Counted from the stretch's first letter, positions 18,358 through 26,967 are shown. The stretch: 62,804 nucleotides of DNA from an uncultured Collinsella sp. (GCA_900542905.1 UQPF01000013.1:1-62804); one strand, 5' to 3'. Program-made: numbers and translations. The notes: generated from the letters alone by a model not told the origin.

Positions 18358-19135
18358 CGCACTGCTTGAGCGCTTGGCGGCTCCGCCTGTGCGTGCCACG
18401 CAGGAACGTTACCGCCACGAGCTCAAATATCTCATTAACGAGGGCGAGCACGCCGCGCTTGCCTGCCGCATGGCGCCGGTTTTTAAACTAGACAAGCATG
18501 CGCAGGCGGGCGGTTACACCATTCGCAGCCTGTACTTTGACGACTACTGCAACTCGGCCTACGAGGAAAAAGACGCCGGTATTCTCATGCGCAAAAAGTA
18601 TCGCGTGCGCATCTATAACGGCAGCGACAAGGTGATTAAGCTCGAGCGCAAAAAGAAGTACGGCAGCTGGATCTACAAGGAGGACGCGCCACTCACGCGT
18701 GACGAGTTTGAGCAGATTCTGGCTGGCGACTACGACTTTTTGCTGAGGAGCCCCTATCCGCTCTGTCGCGAGTTCTACATCGAGTGCATCTGCAATATGA
18801 TGCGCCCGCGGACCATCGTGGACTACGAGCGCGAGCCGTGGGTGATGGACGAAGGTACCGTGCGCATTACCTTTGATAGCAACGTGCGTGCGGCGGTGGG
18901 AAGCTTTGACATCTTTGACGCGACGTTGCCCGCGTTGCCCGTGCTGGAGCCCGGCAAGCTGGTGATGGAGGTTAAGTTTACCGAGTTTTGTCCGCAGCTG
19001 GTGCGCGATATGGTGCCGCCGGGTGCGGCCGAACTCACGGCGGTCTCTAAGTACTGCCTGTGTTATGACAAGACCGCCTACCTGCGCGGTTTTAACTACT
19101 GGGAATCGGATTTTGGGAACCGAGGGGATATTTAA
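18344..19135 (+). CDS. VTC-domain polyphosphate polymerase
   Basis: The 263-residue protein is almost entirely a VTC domain, the catalytic tunnel domain of the yeast vacuolar transporter chaperone Vtc4, which makes polyphosphate from ATP. Basic tunnel segments are visible: 'ERYRHELKYLI', 'MRKKYRVRIYNG', 'VIKLERKKKYG', and the acidic metal-binding strand 'KLVMEVKFTE'. It overlaps the CotH gene by 14 bp and is followed after 3 bp by DUF4956. In bacteria these three genes are often adjacent. Whether it makes polyphosphate here is not shown. Confidence 0.88.
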   Translation: MRRSSALLERLAAPPVRATQERYRHELKYLINEGEHAALACRMAPVFKLDKHAQAGGYTIRSLYFDDYCNSAYEEKDAGILMRKKYRVRIYNGSDKVIKLERKKKYGSWIYKEDAPLTRDEFEQILAGDYDFLLRSPYPLCREFYIECICNMMRPRTIVDYEREPWVMDEGTVRITFDSNVRAAVGSFDIFDATLPALPVLEPGKLVMEVKFTEFCPQLVRDMVPPGAAELTAVSKYCLCYDKTAYLRGFNYWESDFGNRGDI

Positions 19136-19138
19136 ACC

Positions 19139-19804
19139 ATGAGCACCAGGGACTTTTTTAAGAACTCCGTCTTGGAGGCGTTCGGTCAGGTCGACCCTGC
19201 CAAGATTGGCCTGTCGCTGCTCGTGGCGCTCGCCATGGGCATCCTGATCTATTACGTGTACAAGCGCTTTTTTACCGGCGTGGTGTATTCGCGCAGTTTT
19301 GCCGTGACGCTCGTGGGCATGTGCGTGCTCACCTGCATGGTCACGCTCGCGATCTCGACAAACGTGGTCATCTCGCTTGGTATGGTCGGTGCTCTGTCTA
19401 TCGTCCGCTACCGTACGGCGGTCAAGGACCCGCTCGACCTGCTGTATCTGTTTTGGGCCATTACCACAGGCATTACGGCAGGCGCCGGCATGTATGCGCT
19501 CGTGGGGCTCACGGCAGTGGTGATCGTGGTGATGATCGCCAGTTTTGCGAGCCACCAGGACAAGGCGCGTGTGTACATGATGGTCATCCACTACACGGGT
19601 CAGACCACCGGCGACGATATCGTGCGCGCGTTTGGGCGTACCAAGTTCACCGTCAAATCCAAGACGATGCGCGGTGACAAGGTCGAGATGGCCGTCGAGG
19701 TGTTCTCGGACGGTGTGGATATGCCCTACGCCGATGCGATTCGCGCGCTCGACGGCGTGGAAGATCTAACGTTGATCCAATACAACGGCGAATATCACGG
19801 CTAG
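19139..19804 (+). CDS. DUF4956 membrane protein
   Basis: The 221-residue protein has four membrane helices in its first 140 residues and a soluble C-terminal domain of about 80 residues. Between helices it carries the conserved DUF4956 stretch 'GMVGALSIVRYRTAVKDPLD'. The family is encoded next to VTC polymerases and CotH proteins and is thought to be their membrane partner, but its function is unknown. It is the last gene of the tightly overlapping operon; the next gene follows after 33 bp. Confidence 0.85.
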   Translation: MSTRDFFKNSVLEAFGQVDPAKIGLSLLVALAMGILIYYVYKRFFTGVVYSRSFAVTLVGMCVLTCMVTLAISTNVVISLGMVGALSIVRYRTAVKDPLDLLYLFWAITTGITAGAGMYALVGLTAVVIVVMIASFASHQDKARVYMMVIHYTGQTTGDDIVRAFGRTKFTVKSKTMRGDKVEMAVEVFSDGVDMPYADAIRALDGVEDLTLIQYNGEYHG

Positions 19805-19837
19805 TTTGGTTCAGTTTTATTTAAGGGGCGGTGTCGC

Positions 19838-20830
19838 GTGGATGTGCAGCAGCTTGAAGAGACCTGGGCCGTAAGGGCCGGCGCACGTGAAACGTGCCTT
19901 GTTGCGGCCTCGCATGTGCCGGCGGCGCTGTCGATGCTGGGGATTGTGCAGCCCGGCGATCGCTTGGTGACCTTTGCGGACGACTTTGCCGATGCGTTTG
20001 CCTGCGGCTTTGATGGCTGCGATGTTGCGCTGGTGGGGGAGCCCGCGGCTGCGGCGTTTGCTGCTGCGTCCGAGGGCTTTGATGCTTCGTTTGATGCCGA
20101 GGGGCCGCACCTGTGGTGGTTTGTCAACTCCATCGGCGGGTTTGGCCTGCGTGTGCCCGACCTTCGCGCTCTGGGCCGCGCGGCTCGTGAGTCGCATGCG
20201 CTGCTCGTGGTTGATAACACTGTGTCGGGCGTCTTTGGGTGCAACCCGCTGCGTCTGGGCGCCGTGCTTTCGCTCGAGGCGCTCGACCGCGTGTGTGCCG
20301 GCGTTGCGCCGCGCAAGCTCGTCGCCGCTTCGGTGGCGCGCTCGCAGCTTAAGCGCCATCGCGTGGATGCCGCCGCCGAGTGTGCGCATGCGCTTCTTGC
20401 GGATTGCGGTGCGTCTGCACTCGACCTTTCTGTTAATGAGACTTGCATGCTGGAGCGGGGGCTGTCTTCGCTCGACGCTCGCATGCAGGCCCACTTCGAC
20501 CGCGCCCGTGCGCTGGCCGAGTATCTGGCCGCCAACGAGATGGTACGCAACGTGCGCTATCCCGGGCTGACCTCGCATCCCGACCATGCGGTTGCAACGG
20601 GAATCCTCGAGCACGGCTTTGGCCCCGCAGTTGAGTTTGACCTTATCGAGCGTAGCGCGGGTGATCTCTTCGATGCTTTGCCGGGGGAGTTTCGCACATC
20701 GCCCGCCGGCGGCGCAACGACGCGCCTTTCGGCTCCACGCGGCAAGCAGGGGAGCACCACCCGCCTCTTCGCCGGTACCGACGATCCCCTGCAGGTGGCT
20801 GCCACTCTCGATAACGCCCTTCGCAAGTAG
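19838..20830 (+). CDS. degenerate Cys/Met-metabolism PLP-fold protein
   Basis: The 330-residue protein starts at GTG 19838, with AAGGGGCGG upstream. It follows the trans-sulfuration (cystathionine gamma-synthase) fold: 'LLVVDNTVSGVFGCNPLRLGA' matches the DNT...NPL..GAD region, and the C-terminus matches 'LSAPRGKQGSTTRLFAG' from the family. The Schiff-base motif (S-x-T-K) is replaced by 'EALDRVCAG', which puts Arg151 where the PLP lysine should be. The N-terminal substrate loop is also missing. It is therefore probably catalytically inactive in the classical sense. Thirty-three bases separate it from the pel operon, so it may be co-transcribed. Confidence 0.75.
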   Translation: MDVQQLEETWAVRAGARETCLVAASHVPAALSMLGIVQPGDRLVTFADDFADAFACGFDGCDVALVGEPAAAAFAAASEGFDASFDAEGPHLWWFVNSIGGFGLRVPDLRALGRAARESHALLVVDNTVSGVFGCNPLRLGAVLSLEALDRVCAGVAPRKLVAASVARSQLKRHRVDAAAECAHALLADCGASALDLSVNETCMLERGLSSLDARMQAHFDRARALAEYLAANEMVRNVRYPGLTSHPDHAVATGILEHGFGPAVEFDLIERSAGDLFDALPGEFRTSPAGGATTRLSAPRGKQGSTTRLFAGTDDPLQVAATLDNALRK

Positions 20831-20847
20831 CTAATCGGGGTCTGTGT

Positions 20848-21002
20848 CACGAAAACGGCCTATTTACTACGTTTAAGCAATAGGGTTCGACCACACCCGC
20901 CTATTTTGAAAATTACCAAGCTGTTTACCAGCGGTTTCTTTTCATAATGTCCGGTATGGTCGTGGGTATTCAACTAAACGTAGTAGATGGGCCCGTTTTG
21001 TG
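20848..21002. repeat. 155-bp inverted-repeat element (MITE-like)
   Basis: The ends at 20848-20875 and 20975-21002 are imperfect 28-nt inverted repeats that share TACTACGTTTA and AAACGG. The inside is non-coding. It sits between the convergent PLP-fold gene and the ModE-like gene, where it might also end transcription. No flanking target duplication was evident by eye. Confidence 0.6.
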
Positions 21003-21052
21003 GCGCGAGCCTCAACCCGAGGGCGCTGTGGGCTAAAAACCGCCTAAAAGGA

Positions 21053-21400
21053 CTACTCTGCATTGATGCTGGCGATGAGGTCGTTGGCTTTGGTGGCGAT
21101 GACGTTGTTGATGTCGGTCTGCAGCTCCTCGTAGACCGCTATGGCCCGCTCGCCGGCGGGGGTGAGGGTGGATCCGCGGGCGCCGTCGCGCTCGATGAGT
21201 TTGCAGCCCAGCTGACCTTCGGCCTCGTTTACGATGCGCCAGGCCTTGGAATACGCCATACCCATGCTCTTGGCGGCACGGTTGAGCGAGTGCTCGCGGG
21301 CGATACCTTGCAGCAACAAGACGCAGCCGTGGCCGAAGACGCCCGGCAGGTCTTTGTCGCACGCTTGAATGACCAACTTTGCCGTCGTCTTGTACTCCAT
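21053..21400 (-). CDS. ModE N-terminal-type winged-helix regulator
   Basis: The 115-residue protein is a single LysR/ModE-type winged helix, with 'SLNRAAKSMGMAYSKAWRIV' as helix-turn-helix and 'GARGSTLTPAGERAIAVY' as the wing. The molybdate-binding TOBE domains of full ModE are absent. Such short versions often regulate molybdate uptake or molybdoenzyme genes, but no such gene is in this window, so the target is unknown. It is divergent from guaB, with about 190 bp between them. Confidence 0.85.
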   Translation of the reverse strand: MEYKTTAKLVIQACDKDLPGVFGHGCVLLLQGIAREHSLNRAAKSMGMAYSKAWRIVNEAEGQLGCKLIERDGARGSTLTPAGERAIAVYEELQTDINNVIATKANDLIASINAE

Positions 21401-21593
21401 GTGCTCCGCATCTCCCCGCTAAAGTGTTTGCTGGGTAAACGCAAAGCCTGCGTCAAACCCTCGTGTGCTCTTCTTAAATCATGCATTGTAGCAGTCAAAG
21501 TGCGTTAAGATACTTCCCCAGTATTGGGCGCCCAAGGTTGGGCTGGGTCCTATGAGGCCTGCAGCCGACCGGTCGCATGGAAAAAGGAGAAAC

Positions 21594-23105
21594 ATGGCTA
21601 CGTTCTTTCCCGGTGAGTCCCACACGTTTTCGGAGTATCTGCTGGTTCCTGGCTATTCGTCCTCGCAGTGCATCCCCAACAACGTCTCTCTTAAGACGCC
21701 GCTAACCCGCTTTAAGCGCGGTGAGAAGCCGGCAATCACCCTGAACATCCCCATGGTTTCCGCCATCATGCAGTCCGTCTCGGGCGTCGACATGGGTGTC
21801 GCGCTCGCTACCGAGGGTGGCCTGTCCTTCATTTACGGTTCTCAGACCCCCGAGTCCGAGGCCGCCATGGTCAAGGCCGTCAAGGATCACAAGGCCGGCT
21901 TTGTTCAGTCCGATTCCACGCTGACCCCCGACATGACCATGGAACAGGTCATCGAGCTCAAGGAGAAGACCGGCCACTCCACCATGCCGGTCACCGACGA
22001 CGGCACTCCCAAGGGCAAGCTCCTGGGCATCGTCACCAGCCGTGACTATCGCCCCAGCCGCGATGACCACCAGAAGAAGGTTTCCGAGTTCATGACCCCG
22101 CGTGAGCAGCTCATCGTGGGCGACAAGAACATCAGCCTCAAGGTTGCCAACGACGTCATTTGGGACAACAAGCTCAACGCCCTGCCGATCGTCGACGACA
22201 ACGATCACCTTATGGGCATCGTCTTCCGCAAGGATTACGACAGCCACAAGACCAACCCCAACGAGCTGCTCGATAACGACAAGCGCTATATGGTCGGCGC
22301 CGGTATCAACACCCGCGACTATGCCGAGCGCGTGCCGCTGCTCATCGAGGCTGGCGCCGATGTCCTGTGCATCGACTCCTCCGAGGGCTTCAGTGAGTGG
22401 CAGAAGCGCACCATCGAGTGGATTCGCGCCAACTACGGCGAGGACGTCAAGGTCGGTGCCGGTAACGTCGTCGACGCCGAGGGCTTCCGCTTCTTGGCCG
22501 ACTGCGGTGCCGACTTCATCAAGGTCGGTATCGGCGGCGGTTCCATCTGCATCACTCGCGAGACCAAGGGTATCGGTCGTGGCCAGGCCACCGCGCTGAT
22601 CGACGTCTGCCGCGCCCGTGACGAGTACTACGAGGAGACCGGTGTTTACGTGCCCGTGTGCTCCGACGGCGGTATCGTATACGACTACCACATGACGCTC
22701 GCCCTTGCTATGGGTGCCGACTTTATGATGCTGGGTCGCTACTTCGCCCGCTTCGATGAGAGCCCGACCGAGCGCGTCAACGTCAACGGCCAGTACATGA
22801 AGGAGTACTGGGGCGAGGGTTCTGCGCGTGCTCGCAACTGGCAGCGCTACGACCTGGGCGGCGCGGCGAAGCTCAGCTTCGTCGAGGGCGTTGACTCCTA
22901 CGTTCCCTATGCCGGTTCCCTCAAGGACGGCGTGGGCGGCACGCTCTACAAGGTCAAGTCCACGATGTGCAACTGCGGCGCCCTCTCGATCCCCGAGCTC
23001 CAGGAAAAGGCACGCCTGACCCTGGTCAGCTCCACCTCCATCGTCGAAGGCGGCGCCCACGACGTTGTCGTGAAAGACTCTCAGCAGTCTGTGTCTTATC
23101 GATAG
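21594..23105 (+). CDS. guaB: IMP dehydrogenase
   Basis: This enzyme oxidises IMP to XMP with NAD+, the committed step of GMP synthesis. The start is ATG 21594, with AAAAAGGAG in front (503 residues). A TIM barrel is interrupted by two CBS domains (about 95-215). The catalytic loop reads 'GIGGGSICITRE' with Cys319, a divergent form of the usual GxGPGSICTTR. The flap region 'GEGSARARNWQRY' carries the Arg of the RY/RYF dyad. The gene is transcribed alone and followed by a terminator. Confidence 0.95.
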   Translation: MATFFPGESHTFSEYLLVPGYSSSQCIPNNVSLKTPLTRFKRGEKPAITLNIPMVSAIMQSVSGVDMGVALATEGGLSFIYGSQTPESEAAMVKAVKDHKAGFVQSDSTLTPDMTMEQVIELKEKTGHSTMPVTDDGTPKGKLLGIVTSRDYRPSRDDHQKKVSEFMTPREQLIVGDKNISLKVANDVIWDNKLNALPIVDDNDHLMGIVFRKDYDSHKTNPNELLDNDKRYMVGAGINTRDYAERVPLLIEAGADVLCIDSSEGFSEWQKRTIEWIRANYGEDVKVGAGNVVDAEGFRFLADCGADFIKVGIGGGSICITRETKGIGRGQATALIDVCRARDEYYEETGVYVPVCSDGGIVYDYHMTLALAMGADFMMLGRYFARFDESPTERVNVNGQYMKEYWGEGSARARNWQRYDLGGAAKLSFVEGVDSYVPYAGSLKDGVGGTLYKVKSTMCNCGALSIPELQEKARLTLVSSTSIVEGGAHDVVVKDSQQSVSYR

Positions 23106-23153
23106 GATAAGAGCTGCACATAAAGGTTGAGTATCAACCACGTTATTTAGATA

Positions 23154-23188
23154 AAGCGAGATGCCTGCAAGTCGCAGACATCTCGCTT
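23154..23188 (+). terminator. guaB terminator
   Basis: The stem AAGCGAGATG/CATCTCGCTT, with an inner CTGC/GCAG stem, is followed by TTGTTGTATTT. Confidence 0.8.
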
Positions 23189-23222
23189 GTTGTATTTGCT
23201 ATCATCATGCGAGTCAACCTTA

Positions 23223-23342
23223 GGGTCGGGCGGCTTAGCTTTGTTCGCTACAAGTTCCGCACGCAAAGAAGAGCACTTAATGTGCTCTTCGTCTTGCGCA
23301 GGACTGTCCGCAGTAGCGAATAAAGCTAAGCCGACCGACCCC
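23223..23342. repeat. 120-nt cruciform upstream of leuS
   Basis: Arms of 29 nt (23223-23251 and 23313-23341) pair with two irregular positions. Inside, CGCAA/TTGCG and GAAGAGCAC/GTGCTCTTC form a second stem with a TTAAT loop. It ends some 20 nt before the leuS start codon. No T-box sequence is present. It could be a MITE, a leader structure or a transcription stop. Confidence 0.75.
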
Positions 23343-23364
23343 ATTAAAGATTAAAGGAGCTGAT

Positions 23365-25941
23365 ATGTGCGATTGCACAGATCATAAGGATGAGATCCCT
23401 GCCTACGACGCGCAGGCCATTGAGTCCAAGTGGATGAAGGCCTGGGAGGACTCCAACCTCTTTGCCGTCGACACCGACGACAGCAAGCCCAAGAAGTACG
23501 TGCTCGAGATGTTTCCGTATCCGTCGGGCGACCTGCACATGGGCCACGCGCGCAACTATACCATCGGCGATGCCATGGCCCGTCAGGCCCGCATGCGCGG
23601 CTACGATGTGCTGCACCCCATCGGCTTTGACGCCTTTGGCCTGCCTGCCGAGAACGCCGCCATCAAGCACAATACGCAGGCTGCCGCCTGGACGTATAAG
23701 AACATGGACCAGGCTCTCGCCACGATGAAGCGCATGGGCTTCTCCTACGATCTGGATCGCATGGTCAAGACCTGCAGCCCCGATTATTACCGTTGGGGCC
23801 AGTGGATCTTTGAGAAGTTGTGGGAAAAGGGCCTGGTTTACCGCAAGAAGAACCCGGTCAACTGGTGCCCCACCTGCAAGACCGTTCTGGCCAACGAGCA
23901 GGTCACCGAGGGCAAGTGCTGGCGCTGCGGCACCGAGCCCGAGAAGCGCGACCTGGAGCAGTGGTACTTCAAGATTACCGAGTACTCTCAGGAGCTGCTC
24001 GATGACCTGGAGAAGCTCCCCGGCTGGCCCGAGCGCGTCAAGCAGATGCAGGCCAACTGGATCGGTCGTTCCGAGGGCGCCGAGGTCGACTTTACCCTGT
24101 GCGACCAGGATGGCGAGCCCATCGAGGGCGACGAGGGCAAGATCACCGTCTTCACCACGCGTGCCGATACGCTCTTCGGTGTCTCCTTCTTTGTCCTGGC
24201 TCCCGAGTACGCGCGTCTGCACGAGCTCGTCGCGGGTACGGAGTACGAGGAGGCCGTGACCAAGATCGTCGAGGACTCCAAGCATATCTCCGCCGTCGAG
24301 CGTGCCCAGGGCACCCTCGAGAAGCACGGTGCCTTTACCGGCCGCTACGTGGTGAACCCGGTCAACGGCGAGAAGGTCCCCGTGTGGGTTGCCGACTACG
24401 TTGTTGCCGACTACGGCACCGGCGCCGTCATGGCCGTTCCCTGCGGTGACCAGCGCGACTTTGAGTTCGCACGCAAGTATGATTTGCCGATCGTGCCGAT
24501 CATCCTGGACGATGACGACCGCGCAGCCGTCGAGGCCAGCGGCGAGACCATCGATACCTTCCATGCCGAGACCGTCGACTGGGATTGCGCCCATGCTGCC
24601 GAGGGCACGCTCGTCCAGTCCGGCAAGTACACCGGTATGCGCGGCGGCAAGCACTCCGAGGGCGAGGCTGCAATCGTTGCTGACCTCGAGGCCATGGGCT
24701 GCGGTCGTCGTAAGGTCGAGTTCCGTCTGCGCGACTGGCTCATTTCCCGCCAGCGCTATTGGGGCAACCCCATCCCGGCCATCCACTGCGAGCACTGCGG
24801 CATCGTGCCCGTGCCCGAGGACCAGCTGCCGGTAACGCTGCCCGAGAACCTGGACCTGGGCGCCGGCGAGACCCTCGCCGAGTGCAAGGAGTTCTACGAG
24901 ACCACCTGCCCGGTCTGCGGCCGCCCGGCCAAGCGCGAGACCGATACCATGGACACCTTCACTTGCTCCAGCTGGTATTACCTGCGCTATACAGACCCGC
25001 ACAACACCGAGCTGCCCTTCTCCCGCGAGGCCGCCGACCGTTGGATGCCCGTCGATAACTACATCGGCGGCATCGAGCACGCCATTCTGCACCTGCTCTA
25101 CAGCCGCTTCTTTACCAAGGCGCTGCGCGACCTGGGCCTGCTGAGCGTGGACGAGCCCTTCACCAACCTGCTGTGCCAGGGCATGGTCAAGGACGAGAAC
25201 GGCGATACCATGTCCAAGTCCAAGGGTAATGTCGTGCCCCCGAGCTCGGTCATCGAGCCCTACGGCGCCGACACCATGCGTCTGGCGATCCTGTTTATCG
25301 CCCCGCCCGAGAAGGACTTCGACTGGGATCCCAAGGCCGTCGAGGGCGCCAACCGCTTCATCAAGCGCGCCTGGCGTATCGTTTGGCAGCTCGTCCAGTC
25401 CGGCGACGCCAACGTGGCCTTCGACAAGTCCGCGCTCGACGAGGTCGCGATGAAGCTCTATCGCGAGCGTCACCGCACCATCGCCAAGTGCACCGAGGAC
25501 TTCGATCGTGGCCAGTTCAACACCGCCATCTCGGCCGTCATGGAGCTCGTCAACGCGGCGAGCGCCTACCTCAACGCCACCGAGGGTGCCGCCCGCGACA
25601 AGGCGCTGTGCTACGGCGTGGCTAAGGATATCGTGAGCGTCCTTGCCCCCATCTGCCCGTTCTGGGCCGACGAACTGTGGCACGAGGCCCTCGGCTGCGA
25701 GGGCAACGCCTACACCGCCGCCTGGCCCGAGTTCGACCTGGCCGAGTCCATCGAGGATACGGTGCAGATCGTCGTCCAGGTGCTCGGCAAGGTCCGTGGC
25801 CGCATCGACGTCGCCCGCGACGCCTCCAACGAGGAGATGCAAGCTGCCGCTGAGGAAGCCGTTGCCAAGTGGCTTGAGGGCAAGACGGTCGTCAAGGCCA
25901 TCTGCGTGCCCGGCAAGCTGGTCAACCTGGTGGTCAAGTAA
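23365..25941 (+). CDS. leuS: leucyl-tRNA synthetase
   Basis: The 858-residue class I synthetase charges tRNA-Leu. The HIGH signature appears as 'GDLHMGHARNYT' near residue 55, and KMSKS as 'TMSKSKGN' near 616. The CP1 editing domain lies about 225-425 ('VFTTRADTLFG', 'YGTGAVMAVP'), and there are zinc-type Cys pairs in 'CPTCK...CWRCG' and 'CEHCG...CPVCG'. The start ATG follows AAAGGAG. Length and order are those of bacterial LeuS. The upstream cruciform overlaps the leader. Confidence 0.97.
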   Translation: MCDCTDHKDEIPAYDAQAIESKWMKAWEDSNLFAVDTDDSKPKKYVLEMFPYPSGDLHMGHARNYTIGDAMARQARMRGYDVLHPIGFDAFGLPAENAAIKHNTQAAAWTYKNMDQALATMKRMGFSYDLDRMVKTCSPDYYRWGQWIFEKLWEKGLVYRKKNPVNWCPTCKTVLANEQVTEGKCWRCGTEPEKRDLEQWYFKITEYSQELLDDLEKLPGWPERVKQMQANWIGRSEGAEVDFTLCDQDGEPIEGDEGKITVFTTRADTLFGVSFFVLAPEYARLHELVAGTEYEEAVTKIVEDSKHISAVERAQGTLEKHGAFTGRYVVNPVNGEKVPVWVADYVVADYGTGAVMAVPCGDQRDFEFARKYDLPIVPIILDDDDRAAVEASGETIDTFHAETVDWDCAHAAEGTLVQSGKYTGMRGGKHSEGEAAIVADLEAMGCGRRKVEFRLRDWLISRQRYWGNPIPAIHCEHCGIVPVPEDQLPVTLPENLDLGAGETLAECKEFYETTCPVCGRPAKRETDTMDTFTCSSWYYLRYTDPHNTELPFSREAADRWMPVDNYIGGIEHAILHLLYSRFFTKALRDLGLLSVDEPFTNLLCQGMVKDENGDTMSKSKGNVVPPSSVIEPYGADTMRLAILFIAPPEKDFDWDPKAVEGANRFIKRAWRIVWQLVQSGDANVAFDKSALDEVAMKLYRERHRTIAKCTEDFDRGQFNTAISAVMELVNAASAYLNATEGAARDKALCYGVAKDIVSVLAPICPFWADELWHEALGCEGNAYTAAWPEFDLAESIEDTVQIVVQVLGKVRGRIDVARDASNEEMQAAAEEAVAKWLEGKTVVKAICVPGKLVNLVVK

Positions 25942-25970
25942 GCGCTGCGCGTAAAGCTGACATGCAATAA

Positions 25971-26006
25971 ACGAGGGACGGTCCGGTTGGGTCGTCCCTC
26001 GTTTTG
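25971..26006 (+). terminator. leuS terminator
   Basis: The 9-bp stem ACGAGGGAC/GTCCCTCGT is followed by TTTTG. It is shared in space with the convergent lipoprotein gene. Confidence 0.85.
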
Positions 26007-26045
26007 TGTTGTCTGCCCTGCTTAGTCAGTGCGTCGCACCGTCTT

Positions 26046-26618
26046 CTACGGGATGTGTACCAGGTCCCTAAAGTAAACGTTGCCCGTTGCCTCTTCGAAC
26101 ATCCAAATGTTGAGGTAGATGTCGTTGAGGTCGTTGTTCACATCAAAGTCCGGGTCGTCGAAGGTGCCTACAAAGGTGAGCATGGCGCGCGTTTCCTCGC
26201 CCGCTGCGACCTGCTGGCGCATGCGCACATCGCGGACCACGCCGTTGACGTAGGCATAGGAGTCCACATCGCCAAACATCATGTCGACATCGGTATTGTT
26301 GGTCACCGTAAAGACGAGCGCCGCGTCTCCGTAGCCGTCGGTGTCCTTGCCCACGCAGGTAACATGGACGTTTTCGTCTGCCTCAAGGTCGATGGGGAAC
26401 TGTTCTTGGGGGTCGGGACCCAGGCCCTGGGGATCGACGGTGTCTTCGTTTATTTTGTCGAAGCTCTCCGATAGCGTCGTTTTCTCGATGGCTTTTGTGC
26501 TGCCGAGATCCGGCTCGCATGTTCCGGTTTTGCCATTCGTGTTGCCGCAGCCCAAGAGGGCCAACGAGCACGTTGCGATGACGAGTGCAGTCATGCAGGG
26601 GGTTCCTAGGCGTTTCAT
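26046..26618 (-). CDS. small lipoprotein with a DUF4352/immunoglobulin-like domain
   Basis: The 190-residue protein has a lipoprotein signal with lipobox LLGC (Cys at about residue 24). A Thr/Asp-rich linker leads to a beta-rich domain from about 80 to 185 ('LVFTVTNNTDVDMMFGDV'). The fold and 'VTNNTD' resemble telokin/DUF4352-type extracellular domains. A perfect AAGGAGG lies before the ATG. It has no neighbour of related function, and its ligand is unknown. Confidence 0.8.
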   Translation of the reverse strand: MKRLGTPCMTALVIATCSLALLGCGNTNGKTGTCEPDLGSTKAIEKTTLSESFDKINEDTVDPQGLGPDPQEQFPIDLEADENVHVTCVGKDTDGYGDAALVFTVTNNTDVDMMFGDVDSYAYVNGVVRDVRMRQQVAAGEETRAMLTFVGTFDDPDFDVNNDLNDIYLNIWMFEEATGNVYFRDLVHIP

Positions 26619-26880
26619 GTGTGCCTCCTTGCCGTAGAGGATTTGGAAAGGTTCGTCGTTGCGCGACTTGCTGGCCGGCTTGTTACAGAATGTCCCTTAG
26701 CGTAAGTCTGGTCGATAGGGGCTCGGGGAGGAATGCCCTTGGGGTTCGAACGGGCCTGTGGATTGGGACGCATGGCCCGTTTTGGGGCTGTTGAGGGTGC
26801 GCCGCATGGGGTTCCTCGGCCAATTGTCCTATTCTTGTGGAGAAGCTGTGCGCACGCTGACCTGCAGATTCGTACGGTGC

Positions 26881-26909
26881 TTGCACGTTTCCGCAGCTAT
26901 TGGTATAGT
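26881..26909 (+). promoter_or_regulatory. promoter of the rimP-nusA-infB operon
   Basis: TTGCAC (26881-26886) and TATAGT (26904-26909) are separated by exactly 17 bp, a strong vegetative sigma-70 promoter. Transcription would start near 26916. Confidence 0.8.
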
Positions 26910-26934
26910 TTGCTTGCAAATGAAGTTGTAATTG

Positions 26935-26967
26935 AAAGAAGTGGGGTTTCGGCCCCGCTTCTTTTTT
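26935..26967 (+). terminator. intrinsic terminator in the rimP leader (possible attenuator)
   Basis: GAAGTGGGG pairs with CCCCGCTTC (one G-U pair), followed by TTTTTT, and lies between the promoter and the rimP start. The stem can extend by A-U pairs. NusA, encoded second in this operon, affects pausing and termination, so feedback control is plausible. Confidence 0.8.

Noticed and set aside
21500..21593. purine riboswitch before guaB
   Set aside because: Only a weak CCCAA/TTGGG stem; no conserved purine aptamer core is visible.
23223..23364. T-box riboswitch for leuS
   Set aside because: No T-box consensus, no antiterminator pair and no T-run before the start codon.
23344..25842. 832-codon minus-strand frame opposite leuS
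   Set aside because: It mirrors the codon bias of leuS and has no motif; leuS is certain on the plus strand.
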